64,000 nucleotides of DNA from the NCBI RefSeq assembly GCF_025345565.1, contig NZ_CP054475.1, positions 2,876,006 to 2,940,005 on the forward strand, in the 5' to 3' direction. Of this stretch, positions 8,966-18,544 are shown piece after piece. Each line of letters starts with the position of its first letter. Position 1 is the stretch's first letter. Source of the stretch: Thalassolituus hydrocarboniclasticus (lineage in GTDB: Bacteria; Pseudomonadota; Gammaproteobacteria; Pseudomonadales; Oceanobacteraceae). Both the position numbers and the translations under genes were made by a program. Under the pieces are notes generated by a model, which did not search any database, had not been told where the DNA came from, and worked only from the letters and a program-made list of their open reading frames with translations.

Positions 8966-9869
8966 ACTCACTCCAGTAACGGCAGAAGGTTTTTTCGGAG
9001 AGAGTAAATGCCGGTGGTTGTTCATCATTCAGCCAGAGACGGATAGCAGCATCGGCCAAATCAGCGCCGGCCAGTATGGTAAACATCAGACTTCCGGATA
9101 AGCGCGGATTAATTTCGATCAGCTTAGGTCCTGCATCTGTCAGCATAATCTGAATATTCACCAGCCCGCGGAAATTCAGCTTCTTACTGACAGCGGTCAC
9201 CAATTCAAGTACCTGCGGATTCTGATCAATACGGCCAATCGTCGATACACCGGCTGCCAGAAGACGCTGACGGGCAACCGCAGACAACAGTGCCGACTCC
9301 TTACCGAACAGACAATCCACGGTGTACTCAACGCCTTTAAGCTGCTGCTGCAGAATCCCCTGCTCTTTCGCAGAAAGAACCGAAAAAACAGCGTCATCAT
9401 CAACCAGCATTACGCCTTTTCCGCCACGACCGTTACGCGGCTTATATATCGCCGGAACGCCAATGGCCCGCGGAGCAATGGCTAAATCATTCTGCTCACA
9501 GAACGTCTGAAAATTCAGTTTATCCAGACAAATTTTCATACTCTGATCAGCAGACAGCATTATTTTGCTCTTCTGAATCTGTCCGGCTCCGGCATTGACA
9601 ATCGCCAGCAATTCTTCATCGATAAAGGGCAGGAAAAGATCACAACGATCAAGCTGCTTTGCCAGAAACGGAAGATAACCACTGTCTGTCGCCATGGGCG
9701 AAAGTACAAACTCATCGCACATAGCCGCCCCCAAAGGCGCGGCATACTCATTGGCATCCATTCCTATAATGTAATAGCCCTTTGAGCGCAGATGCTGTAC
9801 CAGCGAGGCGGCGGCAGGTGAGGCGGCAGCGCTGATCAGAATACGGGGTTTATTACTGATATCTGACAT
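8955..9869 (-). CDS. ATP-grasp ligase
   Basis: A 304-residue ATP-grasp enzyme. An N-terminal Rossmann-like preATP domain (RILISAAASPAAASLVQHL) is followed by the ATP-binding glycine loop (YKPRNGRGGKGVMLV) and the metal-binding segment LIEINPRLSGS. Such enzymes activate a carboxylate as acyl-phosphate and join it to an amine. No such step exists in core pseudaminate synthesis, so it probably attaches an amino or other carboxylic acid to the sugar. The ATG at 9869 has AGGAAAAG upstream. It overlaps the pseG-pseH gene by 17 bases. Confidence 0.8.
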   Translation of the reverse strand: MSDISNKPRILISAAASPAAASLVQHLRSKGYYIIGMDANEYAAPLGAAMCDEFVLSPMATDSGYLPFLAKQLDRCDLFLPFIDEELLAIVNAGAGQIQKSKIMLSADQSMKICLDKLNFQTFCEQNDLAIAPRAIGVPAIYKPRNGRGGKGVMLVDDDAVFSVLSAKEQGILQQQLKGVEYTVDCLFGKESALLSAVARQRLLAAGVSTIGRIDQNPQVLELVTAVSKKLNFRGLVNIQIMLTDAGPKLIEINPRLSGSLMFTILAGADLADAAIRLWLNDEQPPAFTLSEKTFCRYWSEYVY

Positions 9870-11373
9870 ACATTTCTTTTCCTGATGGCCGGAATCCGGC
9901 ACGGCGAAAACTGCGGCGCGACGCATAATTGCCATTTTTTATAGCCGCATATAAACGGCGTTCTGAATGCACAGAGGCACAAAGATTCAGGGCGCTTGCA
10001 GCCAGACCAAGTCCCTGAAACCTGTGCGTTACAAGTACCGATATTTCAGCATCCCGGCGATTATGAATATCCAGACGGATATAACCCGCCGCCATTCCGC
10101 ACAGCATGATCTTATAAAGAATAACGCTGCGGCTGGGTAAAACCTTGAGATACCATGAGCGGTGATCAGACCAGACCGGTACCTGTGGATTACGGAAAAA
10201 TCGTCTGGCACCAGGCTCTTTCTGCCACTGATAAAACAGCGTGCAATCCTGTGGCCGTGCTGCTGTTAGCTGCAAATCCTGGCGGCTTTTAAGCAACATC
10301 TCCCGCACAATGCGCTCTGCCCCACAGCCATCAAATAATGCAGCTGCACACTGACTCATATGCTGTAACTGCTGTGGATTTTTCAGAACGTCAGCCAGTG
10401 CAGGAAGGTCAAGCTTTGCTGAACAGGTAAAATCACCGATATTGACTGCCATTCCCGCACTGACCGCAGCCTGTGCCGTCGCCTGCTGATTATCCGCGAT
10501 GACAACCAGCGCTGTTGGTAAACCACGGCTTGCTCTCTCCCAGGTTGAACTGCCACCGGCACCAATTGCCAGATCGACGCTGTCATAGAGTGTGCACATA
10601 TCCTGACAATAAGATTGCAATTGCACTGCGAAGGGGTAATACCCTGCGGTTATTTTTTCTGCGATCTGCGTATGGGAAACCGAACACTGATTGACCAGAA
10701 CAACCAGCTGCAGATTCAGGCGTTGCGCCAGAGGCATCAATTGCTCAACGATATCAGCGCTGTAACCCGGTAAATCAGCACCACCAAGGTTAATCAGGAT
10801 TTTCAGCTGACTATGTCCTGAGTAAATACGGTTCACTTTTTTGCGCATAAATTCCGGGCGCAGCAAAGAAAAACGGGCACCCGTCAAGATCCGGCAAGTG
10901 CTGTCAGTCCAGACGGAATAAGCCTCTGCATCGGCGGCCAGATTCTGATCCAGTAACAGATCACTCTGATGCTGCCGGTGCGGCCAGTCATCCAGAGCAA
11001 GCAAACGACAACCAGTGCTTTTAAGCGCAGACTGCCACTCCGCATTCAGTTCATAATGATCAACAATAACCCAATGGGGTTGCCATAATCCTGCGGGCTG
11101 CAGCGTAAGCTTTGCATCTTCTGCAATGGCTTCAGCAGAAGAAAGCTCAGCCCCCGGAATCAGATCAACCGCAAAACCATAGCGGCTGATTAACGCCTGA
11201 GCGTGCCCCGGTAATTCGCGGCAGATAAACCGGCATTCAGCTCCGGCTTTGGCTAAAGCAGCGGCCAGAGTCAGACAGCGCATGATGTGACCATGACCTA
11301 TGGCCTCAGAAGCATCGGCCCTGATTAATACTCTCATACGGCTCGTAACAGGCGTACTCATCGGCGGATTCAT
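9853..11373 (-). CDS. Fused PseG hydrolase - PseH-like N-acetyltransferase
   Basis: A 506-residue fusion of two consecutive pathway enzymes. Residues about 10-355 are PseG, the UDP-sugar hydrolase of the GT-B fold (GHGHIMRCLTLAAAL near the N-terminus, INLGGAD, GAGGSSTWERASRGLP). Residues about 365-506 are a GNAT acetyltransferase of PseH type (FYQWQKEP, HRFQGLGLAASAL as the acetyl-CoA loop, YASRRSFRRAGFR). PseH normally acetylates the 4-amino group before PseG removes UDP; a fusion would channel the substrate. The first start at 11373 lies 8 bases after the pseF stop; ATGs at 11361 and 11337 are also possible because no ribosome site is strong. Confidence 0.9.
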   Translation of the reverse strand: MNPPMSTPVTSRMRVLIRADASEAIGHGHIMRCLTLAAALAKAGAECRFICRELPGHAQALISRYGFAVDLIPGAELSSAEAIAEDAKLTLQPAGLWQPHWVIVDHYELNAEWQSALKSTGCRLLALDDWPHRQHQSDLLLDQNLAADAEAYSVWTDSTCRILTGARFSLLRPEFMRKKVNRIYSGHSQLKILINLGGADLPGYSADIVEQLMPLAQRLNLQLVVLVNQCSVSHTQIAEKITAGYYPFAVQLQSYCQDMCTLYDSVDLAIGAGGSSTWERASRGLPTALVVIADNQQATAQAAVSAGMAVNIGDFTCSAKLDLPALADVLKNPQQLQHMSQCAAALFDGCGAERIVREMLLKSRQDLQLTAARPQDCTLFYQWQKEPGARRFFRNPQVPVWSDHRSWYLKVLPSRSVILYKIMLCGMAAGYIRLDIHNRRDAEISVLVTHRFQGLGLAASALNLCASVHSERRLYAAIKNGNYASRRSFRRAGFRPSGKEMYVRYQ

Positions 11374-11381
11374 CAGCGTAT

Positions 11382-12095
11382 TTAACCCTGCGTTCCGGAA
11401 AATGCCTGCATTTCCTGCATGGCACGGAACAGGTACTCAGCTCTCTGCCAGTCTTCTTCCGTATCAATGTCCTGTACCCGATAGCGGGGAATAACCAGTG
11501 GCACAGAATCGGTGGAAAAGATCATTTTTTCCTGCAGCCAGGCATCTGCTGTTCCCCAGTAAAACTGCGCGGCATCATGATAAGCCTCTTCAAGTTCCTG
11601 CGAGCGCTTAACAAACAACTCCGGATTAAACATCTCGCCCCGCCCGGAAGGCAGAATCCTGAGGGCACGCTGTACAGGCGAGGGAAAACTGGCAACAGGA
11701 AACACATAACTGACGCTGCTGTCGCGTAAAACAGTCTCCGCCTGCTGAATATCAGCGGCAGAAATAAAAGGCGCTGCAGCATAAATACAGCAGACCTGTT
11801 CCGGCTCTTCACCCTGTTGCTTAAGCCAGTTAATCGCATGAGCCACAACCGGAATGGTCGCCGCCTGATCCGTTGCCAACTCCGCCGGGCGGGTAAAAGG
11901 CACTTCGGCACCAAGACTCCTGGCTACAGCCGCGATTTCTGCATCATCGGTCGACACAATAATTCGATCAAAGCAGCCACTGGCACGCGCTGCCTCAACA
12001 GACCAGGCCATAATCGGTTTGCCAAAAAATGGCCGGATATTTTTTTTAGCAATGCGCTTACTGCCACCACGGGCAGGAATTACAGCTACCTTCAT
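11382..12095 (-). CDS. pseF: CMP-pseudaminic acid cytidylyltransferase
   Basis: Activates pseudaminic acid with CTP to the CMP-sugar used by Maf glycosyltransferases. The 237 residues carry the cytidylyltransferase N-terminal signature VAVIPARGGSKRIAKKNI, followed by IIVSTDDAEIAAVARSLGAEV and RVQDIDTEEDWQRAE near the end, all typical of the NeuA/PseF family. The ATG at 12095 overlaps the pseC stop as ATGA, indicating translational coupling. A longer frame to 12218 would run into pseC and has no family sequence. Confidence 0.93.
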   Translation of the reverse strand: MKVAVIPARGGSKRIAKKNIRPFFGKPIMAWSVEAARASGCFDRIIVSTDDAEIAAVARSLGAEVPFTRPAELATDQAATIPVVAHAINWLKQQGEEPEQVCCIYAAAPFISAADIQQAETVLRDSSVSYVFPVASFPSPVQRALRILPSGRGEMFNPELFVKRSQELEEAYHDAAQFYWGTADAWLQEKMIFSTDSVPLVIPRYRVQDIDTEEDWQRAEYLFRAMQEMQAFSGTQG

Positions 12096-13249
12096 AGCAA
12101 TGCATCCGTAACGGCCTGAACAACGGAATCCTGTTGTTCTTCTGTCAGTGTATGATACATAGGCAGACTGATCGCCTGCTGGTAATAGCGCTCCGCCTGA
12201 GGAAAGTCTCCGTTGCAAAACCCCATGGCCTGATAAAATGGCTGCAAATGCACCGGTATATAGTGCAGGTTCACTCCTATACCCTGCTCGCGCAGTGCTT
12301 CAAATATCTGTCGATGAGTCTTGTTGATATTTTCCAACTGCAATCGGATCACGTACAGGTGCAACCCGGAATAACCGTCGGGGTTTTGCCAGGGCGTTGT
12401 TAGCGGCAGATCAGCCAATAATTTGTTGTAACGATGTGCCAGTTCGTGCCGGCGTGCAACAAACTGGTCAAGCCGCTGCATCTGACTGACTCCCAGAGCA
12501 GCCTGTAACTCAGTCATACGATAGTTAAAACCGAGTGCTATCTGCTGATAATACCAGGGACCATCCGGCTCTCTGGTCATGTGCGCCGGATCACGGGTAA
12601 TACCGTGGCTGCGCAGCAGCATTAATTTTTCTGCCAGTACAGATGAATTGGTCAGCGCGGCACCGCCTTCTGCGGTTGTGATTATTTTTACCGGATGGAA
12701 ACTAAAAACCGTAATATCACTGTAACGGCCACTGCCGATTGGCTGATTCTGGTATTGCCCACCAATTGCATGGGATGCATCTTCAATAACCCGGAAGCCA
12801 TAACGTTCGGCCAGCCGGTTTATTGCAGCCATATCACAGGGTTGACCACAGAGGTGAACAGCCACCACTACTTTGGGCAGCATGCCCTTTTGCTCTGCCT
12901 GAATCAGTTTCTGTTCAAGCGCGAGCGGACACAGGTTGTATGTTTTTTCATCGATATCGACAAAATCAACCTGAGCACCACAATATAAAGCACAATTGGC
13001 CGAAGCAACGAAGGTCACCGGCGATGTCCAGACATAGTCACCTGGGCCAACATCCAGTGCCAGACAAGCAAGATGCAACGCCGAAGTCGCACTGTTAACC
13101 GCCACTGCATAAGCAGCACCGGTATAATCAGTTAATGCTTTTTCAAACAGAGGCACCTGAGGCCCCTGAGTCAGAAAATCTGATTGTAAAACATCAACAA
13201 CAGCATCTATGTCCTGCTGATTAATATCCTGACGGCCATATGGAATCAT
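12092..13249 (-). CDS. pseC: UDP-4-amino-4,6-dideoxy-N-acetyl-L-altrosamine transaminase
   Basis: PLP-dependent aminotransferase of the DegT/DnrJ/EryC1 family that installs the 4-amino group on the PseB product. About 385 residues. Characteristic pieces are IPYGRQDINQQDIDAVV at the N-terminus, SATSALHLACLAL (phosphate binding), VIEDASHAIGG (the Asp that binds the pyridine ring) and FSFHPVKIITTAEGG, whose Lys forms the Schiff base. The ATG at 13249 starts 2 bases after the pseB stop; an in-frame TTG at 13255 is less likely. Confidence 0.94.
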   Translation of the reverse strand: MIPYGRQDINQQDIDAVVDVLQSDFLTQGPQVPLFEKALTDYTGAAYAVAVNSATSALHLACLALDVGPGDYVWTSPVTFVASANCALYCGAQVDFVDIDEKTYNLCPLALEQKLIQAEQKGMLPKVVVAVHLCGQPCDMAAINRLAERYGFRVIEDASHAIGGQYQNQPIGSGRYSDITVFSFHPVKIITTAEGGAALTNSSVLAEKLMLLRSHGITRDPAHMTREPDGPWYYQQIALGFNYRMTELQAALGVSQMQRLDQFVARRHELAHRYNKLLADLPLTTPWQNPDGYSGLHLYVIRLQLENINKTHRQIFEALREQGIGVNLHYIPVHLQPFYQAMGFCNGDFPQAERYYQQAISLPMYHTLTEEQQDSVVQAVTDALL

Positions 13250-13251
13250 TA

Positions 13252-14250
13252 TCAAAGGTTTCCGATTTTATCCCGGTGTTGATCAATCCAGTCAGAGAGT
13301 TCCTCATCCGTCATCCATTCCTGGTTATTATCGCTGGCATAGACAAAACCTTCAGGAACTTTAACGCCATTTTTAATCCGGCTTGGGCAGTGATCCCAGT
13401 CGTTGATTGCCGGTAAAATTTTAAAGTGCTCGTCATACTCATAGGTATGGTAAGAATCTTCAACGCCAATCATCTGTTCATGCAATTTTTCACCCGGGCG
13501 AATGCCAACGAACTCGATATCGGCTTCCGGTGCTACTACTCTGGCAATGTCAGTGACTTTCATGGACGGAATTTTTTTGACATAGATTTCACCGCCAACC
13601 ATATCTTCAAAGGCATGCCACACCAGTTTGACCGCTTCATCCAGAGAAATCATAAAGCGTGTCATGCGCTCGTCGGTAACCGGCAGGACACCCTTGTCCC
13701 GGATAGACATAAAGAATGGAATCACTGAGCCACGGGAACCCATTACGTTGCCATACCGGACCACGGAAAACCGTGTGCCATGCTCACCAGAGTAGGAATT
13801 GGATGCGACAAATAATTTATCGGATGCAAGCTTGGTCGCACCGTATAAATTAATCGGCGAACTGGCTTTATCGGTCGACAGAGCGACACAGCCTTTAATA
13901 TCATGATCGATACAGGCATCAATGACATTCATTGCGCCATTAATATTGGTCTTGATGCATTCAAAGGGGTTGTATTCAGCGGTTGGTACAATTTTCGTCG
14001 CAGCGGCATGAATCACATAATCAACACCATCCAGCGCCCGGTATAACCGGTCTTTATCCCGCACATCACCGATAAAAAACCGTACCCGCTTGTCACCGGC
14101 AAACATCTTTGCCATTTCCCATTGTTTCATTTCATCACGGGAAAAGATGATGATCTTTTTCGGGTTATATTTTTCCAGAGTCATCGGCACAAAAGCATGG
14201 CCAAACGACCCCGTTCCTCCGGTGACAAGCAATACCTTGTTATCAAACAT
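13252..14250 (-). CDS. pseB: UDP-GlcNAc 4,6-dehydratase (inverting)
   Basis: First enzyme of CMP-pseudaminate synthesis; makes UDP-2-acetamido-2,6-dideoxy-L-arabino-hexos-4-ulose. It is an extended SDR of 332 residues with the NAD(P) loop GGTGSFG near residue 11, the ALSTDKASSP segment and the YGATK catalytic pair. Start is clear (CCAGGAGAGTCATA before ATG). It opens the operon 53 bases downstream of flgL; no sigma-28 or sigma-54 promoter was recognised in that gap, so readthrough from flgL or an ordinary promoter inside flgL is likely. Confidence 0.95.
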   Translation of the reverse strand: MFDNKVLLVTGGTGSFGHAFVPMTLEKYNPKKIIIFSRDEMKQWEMAKMFAGDKRVRFFIGDVRDKDRLYRALDGVDYVIHAAATKIVPTAEYNPFECIKTNINGAMNVIDACIDHDIKGCVALSTDKASSPINLYGATKLASDKLFVASNSYSGEHGTRFSVVRYGNVMGSRGSVIPFFMSIRDKGVLPVTDERMTRFMISLDEAVKLVWHAFEDMVGGEIYVKKIPSMKVTDIARVVAPEADIEFVGIRPGEKLHEQMIGVEDSYHTYEYDEHFKILPAINDWDHCPSRIKNGVKVPEGFVYASDNNQEWMTDEELSDWIDQHRDKIGNL

Positions 14251-14303
14251 TATGACTCTCCTGGAACGCCATAGCGGAACCGGTGACTATAAGTACCAAG
14301 CTA

Positions 14304-15542
14304 CTACAGCTGATTGAACAATGACAACCTTGAGATGGTGGTATAGCTTTGCTGCGCCGCTTCCAACAGAAAGCTCTGCAGTGACAGGCGGCTTACCGCC
14401 TCAGCAAAATCAACATCCGACAGTTTTGACAGTACTTCTTTGTTAACCAGACCGACATCCGCCGACAGATTGCGGGTGTTATCCACAACATTCAGCCGGG
14501 CACCTACCTGACTGCGGATTTCAGACACCGATGACTGAGCAAACGCCAGATTGGTGAGGGTATCTTCAATAAGAATATCCAGAGTTTCCGAATCCACCAC
14601 ATTATCTTCCAGCGTATTCAGGCCAGCGGTCAGGCGGAAGATAGTGTCAGTGATACTCTGCTTGGGCGTCGACTTAGCCAGTACTTCATCACCCGGCTCA
14701 GGGTCGCCATTGAGGGTAATCGTAATACCGGCAACCACCACATCGGTACCCGGGCTGTATGCCTGATTGCTCATACCTTCGACAACCCGGTTATCGGAAG
14801 CACGGCGAACGGTGTAATTCGGCCCTGCAGGAGTAATGGAGGATTCCGGATTAAACGTAATAATCAGGTCATCAGGGTAAAAATCTGCATATTTTTCCTC
14901 ATCAACAACAAATCCCGGACTGATACGCATGGTGCCTTTGTTGAGAGGATTTAACTCAGTGGTAAAGGTATTCTTAGATGCTTCCACATCAACAAAAAGA
15001 CTTTTACCGTTGTCCCCGGTTGCAACATTAGTGGACGCTCCAATAGTGAGAAAACGTTGTCCTTCATCACCTTTGTAGTCATAGCGTCCGCTGTCATTTT
15101 TAACAAAGGGAGCGTCCCCCCCCTTAAAACCAGCGAATACATATTCACCATTGGCATCACGGGTATTAAATAAATCAACCAGAGCTTCCTGAATCTGATA
15201 CACCTCGGCGGCGATCGCCTGCCGATCGGTAAGGGTCAGAGAACCGCCACCGGCTTTAACCGTCAGTTCTTTCAGACGGGTCAGGTTATCGGTAACCGAG
15301 CCCAGAGTTGCGTCTTCCAGTTTCAGGCGGTTATCGGCCGCAGTCATATTGCGGTTGTACTGATCCCGCAATGCCTGATCCTGCTGCAGCTGCAGAATTT
15401 TGGTTGCGGCAATAGGATCGTCTGCCGGTGTCAGTACACGCCGGCCACTGGAAACCTGTTGCTGGGTTTTATTGACCGCCGACTGATTATCAAGAATGCC
15501 ATTAAGCCCGGTATTAAAACTCTGCAATGTTGCGATACGCAT
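14304..15542 (-). CDS. flgL: Flagellar hook-filament junction protein FlgL (HAP3)
   Basis: Second hook-filament adaptor, located between FlgK and the flagellin filament and secreted by the flagellar export apparatus. The 412 residues have a flagellin-like N-terminus (MRIATLQSFNTGLNGI, QVSSGRRVLTPADDPIAA) and C-terminus (DVDFAEAVSRLSLQSFLLEA). It is somewhat longer than enteric FlgL (317), in line with the enlargement of other external parts here. It lies 20 bases after flgK in the flgF-L block. Confidence 0.95.
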   Translation of the reverse strand: MRIATLQSFNTGLNGILDNQSAVNKTQQQVSSGRRVLTPADDPIAATKILQLQQDQALRDQYNRNMTAADNRLKLEDATLGSVTDNLTRLKELTVKAGGGSLTLTDRQAIAAEVYQIQEALVDLFNTRDANGEYVFAGFKGGDAPFVKNDSGRYDYKGDEGQRFLTIGASTNVATGDNGKSLFVDVEASKNTFTTELNPLNKGTMRISPGFVVDEEKYADFYPDDLIITFNPESSITPAGPNYTVRRASDNRVVEGMSNQAYSPGTDVVVAGITITLNGDPEPGDEVLAKSTPKQSITDTIFRLTAGLNTLEDNVVDSETLDILIEDTLTNLAFAQSSVSEIRSQVGARLNVVDNTRNLSADVGLVNKEVLSKLSDVDFAEAVSRLSLQSFLLEAAQQSYTTISRLSLFNQL

Positions 15543-15562
15543 AAGTAATCTCCTGGCAAACC

Positions 15563-18544
15563 TTAGCGGAAAGTCGAAATCAAGGTATCAAAAATACTGC
15601 GTGCTACCTGAATTACCTGCGCACTGGCGTTATAAGCCAGTTCGTACTTAATCAGGGCTGCGGCCTCTTCATCGAGGTTCACGCCGGACAGACTGGTTAC
15701 TGCCCCCTCAGAATTCCGTAACAGTACTTCACTGGAATCGCGGTTAATCTGCGCTCGACTGGTAACTGAACCAATTTCTTCCACCAAGCGGGAATAGGAT
15801 TCCGAATAGCTGGTATTTCCGGCCACCGTGTCTTCATTCTGCAGTGCAGCCAGAGCCACACCATTACGGCTGTCTGAAGTTCCGTCGGTATTAAATCCAA
15901 CGGTAAATTCGTCACCACTTTGTGCCAGACCACTGATTTCAACATCGAAACCAAAATGCACTGGTTCGCCCACCGGATTCTCGGCGAACAAATTATTACC
16001 CGGCGGCTCGATATCCAGACTGTAACCGGGATCGGCAATCACTTTGATCTGTCCACCCATGGATATTTTCGATGAGCCATGAACACCGGTAGCATTCATC
16101 GGCAGGCGCGGCTGAAAGCTGATGGTGCCGCGCTCATCAATATCCACATCCAGATTGCCGGAGAAGGTAAAACCGGCATTTTCCAGCTGGGTACGGATGG
16201 CATCGACGACTTCAACACCCGTTGCATAGGTGTCTGTCAGTTCAATGTTAAAGGTGCCCTGTCCCGGAACATCAAATTCGTAGGTGTAAGGACCACCCTC
16301 ACTGAAGTCATAGCCATCGTACTCAGTCAGTGGCGTAAATGGCGCTTCGCCGGTTTCACGCAAGATAATGTCCTGGCCGTTACTGACGCTGAAACCATCG
16401 CCGTTATCTCCGGATATCTCCAGATTGACGTCATCACCATTCAGTGCCGTTATAACCACTTTGCTGCCATCACTGCGCGCGACAATACCCAGGTCCTGCA
16501 GATCACGGTTACTGTTAATACGGTCGGCAATAAAATCTGGTGTTACCGGGTCGGGTACTTCTTGCGGGTAACTGGCATCGTACTTGGTCTGATTCGGGCC
16601 AAGGGTATCGGTCAGAACAATTCCGTTCAGACTGAACGTCATCGGCTGAAAAGGATTCGCATCACCGCTGAAATCACTCAGCTCAACCGTTGTCCGCGCC
16701 AGAGCTTCAATCCCCTCGCGCTTACTTAATTGCTCGGCAATTTCTCTGGCAGAAGCATTCGCTTTGGTAATCAGCGTGGGTTGTGTTGTTACTTTGCCAC
16801 TGACCGGATCGGTATGACTTATAACAATACGCTCCGGGAAAAAGCCATTCTGAGGCAATATATTAGCCGCCGGTGGTGGCGCCTGATAGGTTGTATTAAC
16901 CGGCAGGTAACCACCAAAGCTGGTAAAGGCTGTTTTGCCTTCATCGGCGGGCAGAATTGAGTTGCTGATACCCGGTACGTAAGTCTGATTCATTAATGGC
17001 GGGAACAGCGGAATCGGTTTACCCGGGTCGGTGTTATCCAGCACATCGTAAGTTGTCGGTGAGGTAAACCGGATCAGCAGTGGCGGTGTCAGCTCACCTT
17101 CACGGGAAAAATACGGAGTATTAATGTCATACACTCCGCCCTGAGAAATGGCTGCATTACCACGATTACCAATAGCCGAGTCGGTCACGATAGGGGACGC
17201 AACCGCAACCTGTTCAGGGCGGGTAATATTAACCTTAATTTTGCTGGATTCGTTACGGGTCGGCATAATGCGGAAATCATCGCCAGCCTGAAAGCTGCCG
17301 TCTTCAAAACGGATTTCAAAACCATCGACTTCTACAGAATCCGGAAAACTGCCCGTCAGTGCTCCGCTGCTGACGATTTTATCGTCATCCAGGCGTTTAA
17401 TGCGGTAGGTGTAATCATCAGGGCCGGGAAATTCCACCTGATATTCACTGATGGTTAACGCTCCGGCATCTTTAATATGCACACTGAGCAGACGATCATT
17501 GGGCCGGGCATTCTGACTATCACCCAACACGCGGTTATAGGTTTTTTCCGGCGTATTTATATCGGTAAAAAAGTTTTCACCCATTTTACCGTCGTAATCG
17601 ATGCCCAGCTTATGCTGTTCATTAAAGGTCTGATTAATCACCAGAGCCAGACGACCGAGACCATTCAGTACCGGATCCAGAACTTCATTACGGAATTCGA
17701 GTGTTCCGCCCAGCTGACCACCAACAATCTCGTCAGTGACATTCTGAATAACATCACCTTTGCGGAAATACAGATCTGAACGTGACGGATCAGAACCACC
17801 GGCATCGGTAAATACTTCGTTGTAATCATTACCAATAACCAGCGCCTGACCATTACCGATAAAGACGTTCCAGACCGAATCGTCCTGCTCAACTACGTTG
17901 ACCTTAACCAGCTCGGACAGATCCTTAACCAGTTTGTCACGGGCATCCAGTAAATCGCTGGGTTCGATACCATTGGCCGATGCGGTGGCAAACTGAATCT
18001 GCTCATTCAGCTCTGCAATGCCTTCGGCGATGGTAGTAATCTGCCCGACCATCACTTCCATCTGACCATTAATAATTTCGTTCTGCGCGTACAGACGATC
18101 ACTGATAGAAGTAAAACGATCAACCAGACCATTACTCTCCGATACCAGAACCGCACGCCCCGGCAACGACGACGGATCATCCACCACGGCCTGCAGGGCA
18201 GAAAACATACGCTCCAGCCCCGGCTGCACACCGGTGCCGGAATCTGCAAGTAAGCTGTCGATCTGTTCTGCGTTTAAAGCCAGCGTATCAAAGCCATTAA
18301 AGGTCGAGGTATCACGCCAGAGTTGCTCAGTCAGAAACTGATCATAAACACGGTTAACCGTATCGACATTAACGCCTGAACCGACCCAGACACCGCCTTT
18401 ATTCTGCGGACTGACGGCACTCTGGCCGATCACCTGGCGGCTGTAGCCCTCTGTGCCGGCATTGGTAATATTATGGCCGGTGATGGTCAATGCCGTCTGA
18501 CTGGCGCGCAGACCGGAAATACCAATTTCAAGAATACTAGCCAT
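15563..18544 (-). CDS. flgK: Flagellar hook-associated protein FlgK (HAP1), enlarged
   Basis: First hook-filament junction protein. The 993 residues start with ILEIGISGLRASQTALTITG and the family motif HNITNAGTEGYSRQ, and end with the helical tail YELAYNASAQVIQVARSIFDTLI. Usual FlgK proteins have 540-690 residues; the extra length is in the middle (about 330-880), which is Asp/Gly/Thr-rich and includes flagellin_IN-like stretches such as FIADRINSNRDLQDLGI followed by a GSKVVITAL-type strand. The stop-start region overlaps flgJ by 8 bases. Confidence 0.96.
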   Translation of the reverse strand: MASILEIGISGLRASQTALTITGHNITNAGTEGYSRQVIGQSAVSPQNKGGVWVGSGVNVDTVNRVYDQFLTEQLWRDTSTFNGFDTLALNAEQIDSLLADSGTGVQPGLERMFSALQAVVDDPSSLPGRAVLVSESNGLVDRFTSISDRLYAQNEIINGQMEVMVGQITTIAEGIAELNEQIQFATASANGIEPSDLLDARDKLVKDLSELVKVNVVEQDDSVWNVFIGNGQALVIGNDYNEVFTDAGGSDPSRSDLYFRKGDVIQNVTDEIVGGQLGGTLEFRNEVLDPVLNGLGRLALVINQTFNEQHKLGIDYDGKMGENFFTDINTPEKTYNRVLGDSQNARPNDRLLSVHIKDAGALTISEYQVEFPGPDDYTYRIKRLDDDKIVSSGALTGSFPDSVEVDGFEIRFEDGSFQAGDDFRIMPTRNESSKIKVNITRPEQVAVASPIVTDSAIGNRGNAAISQGGVYDINTPYFSREGELTPPLLIRFTSPTTYDVLDNTDPGKPIPLFPPLMNQTYVPGISNSILPADEGKTAFTSFGGYLPVNTTYQAPPPAANILPQNGFFPERIVISHTDPVSGKVTTQPTLITKANASAREIAEQLSKREGIEALARTTVELSDFSGDANPFQPMTFSLNGIVLTDTLGPNQTKYDASYPQEVPDPVTPDFIADRINSNRDLQDLGIVARSDGSKVVITALNGDDVNLEISGDNGDGFSVSNGQDIILRETGEAPFTPLTEYDGYDFSEGGPYTYEFDVPGQGTFNIELTDTYATGVEVVDAIRTQLENAGFTFSGNLDVDIDERGTISFQPRLPMNATGVHGSSKISMGGQIKVIADPGYSLDIEPPGNNLFAENPVGEPVHFGFDVEISGLAQSGDEFTVGFNTDGTSDSRNGVALAALQNEDTVAGNTSYSESYSRLVEEIGSVTSRAQINRDSSEVLLRNSEGAVTSLSGVNLDEEAAALIKYELAYNASAQVIQVARSIFDTLISTFR

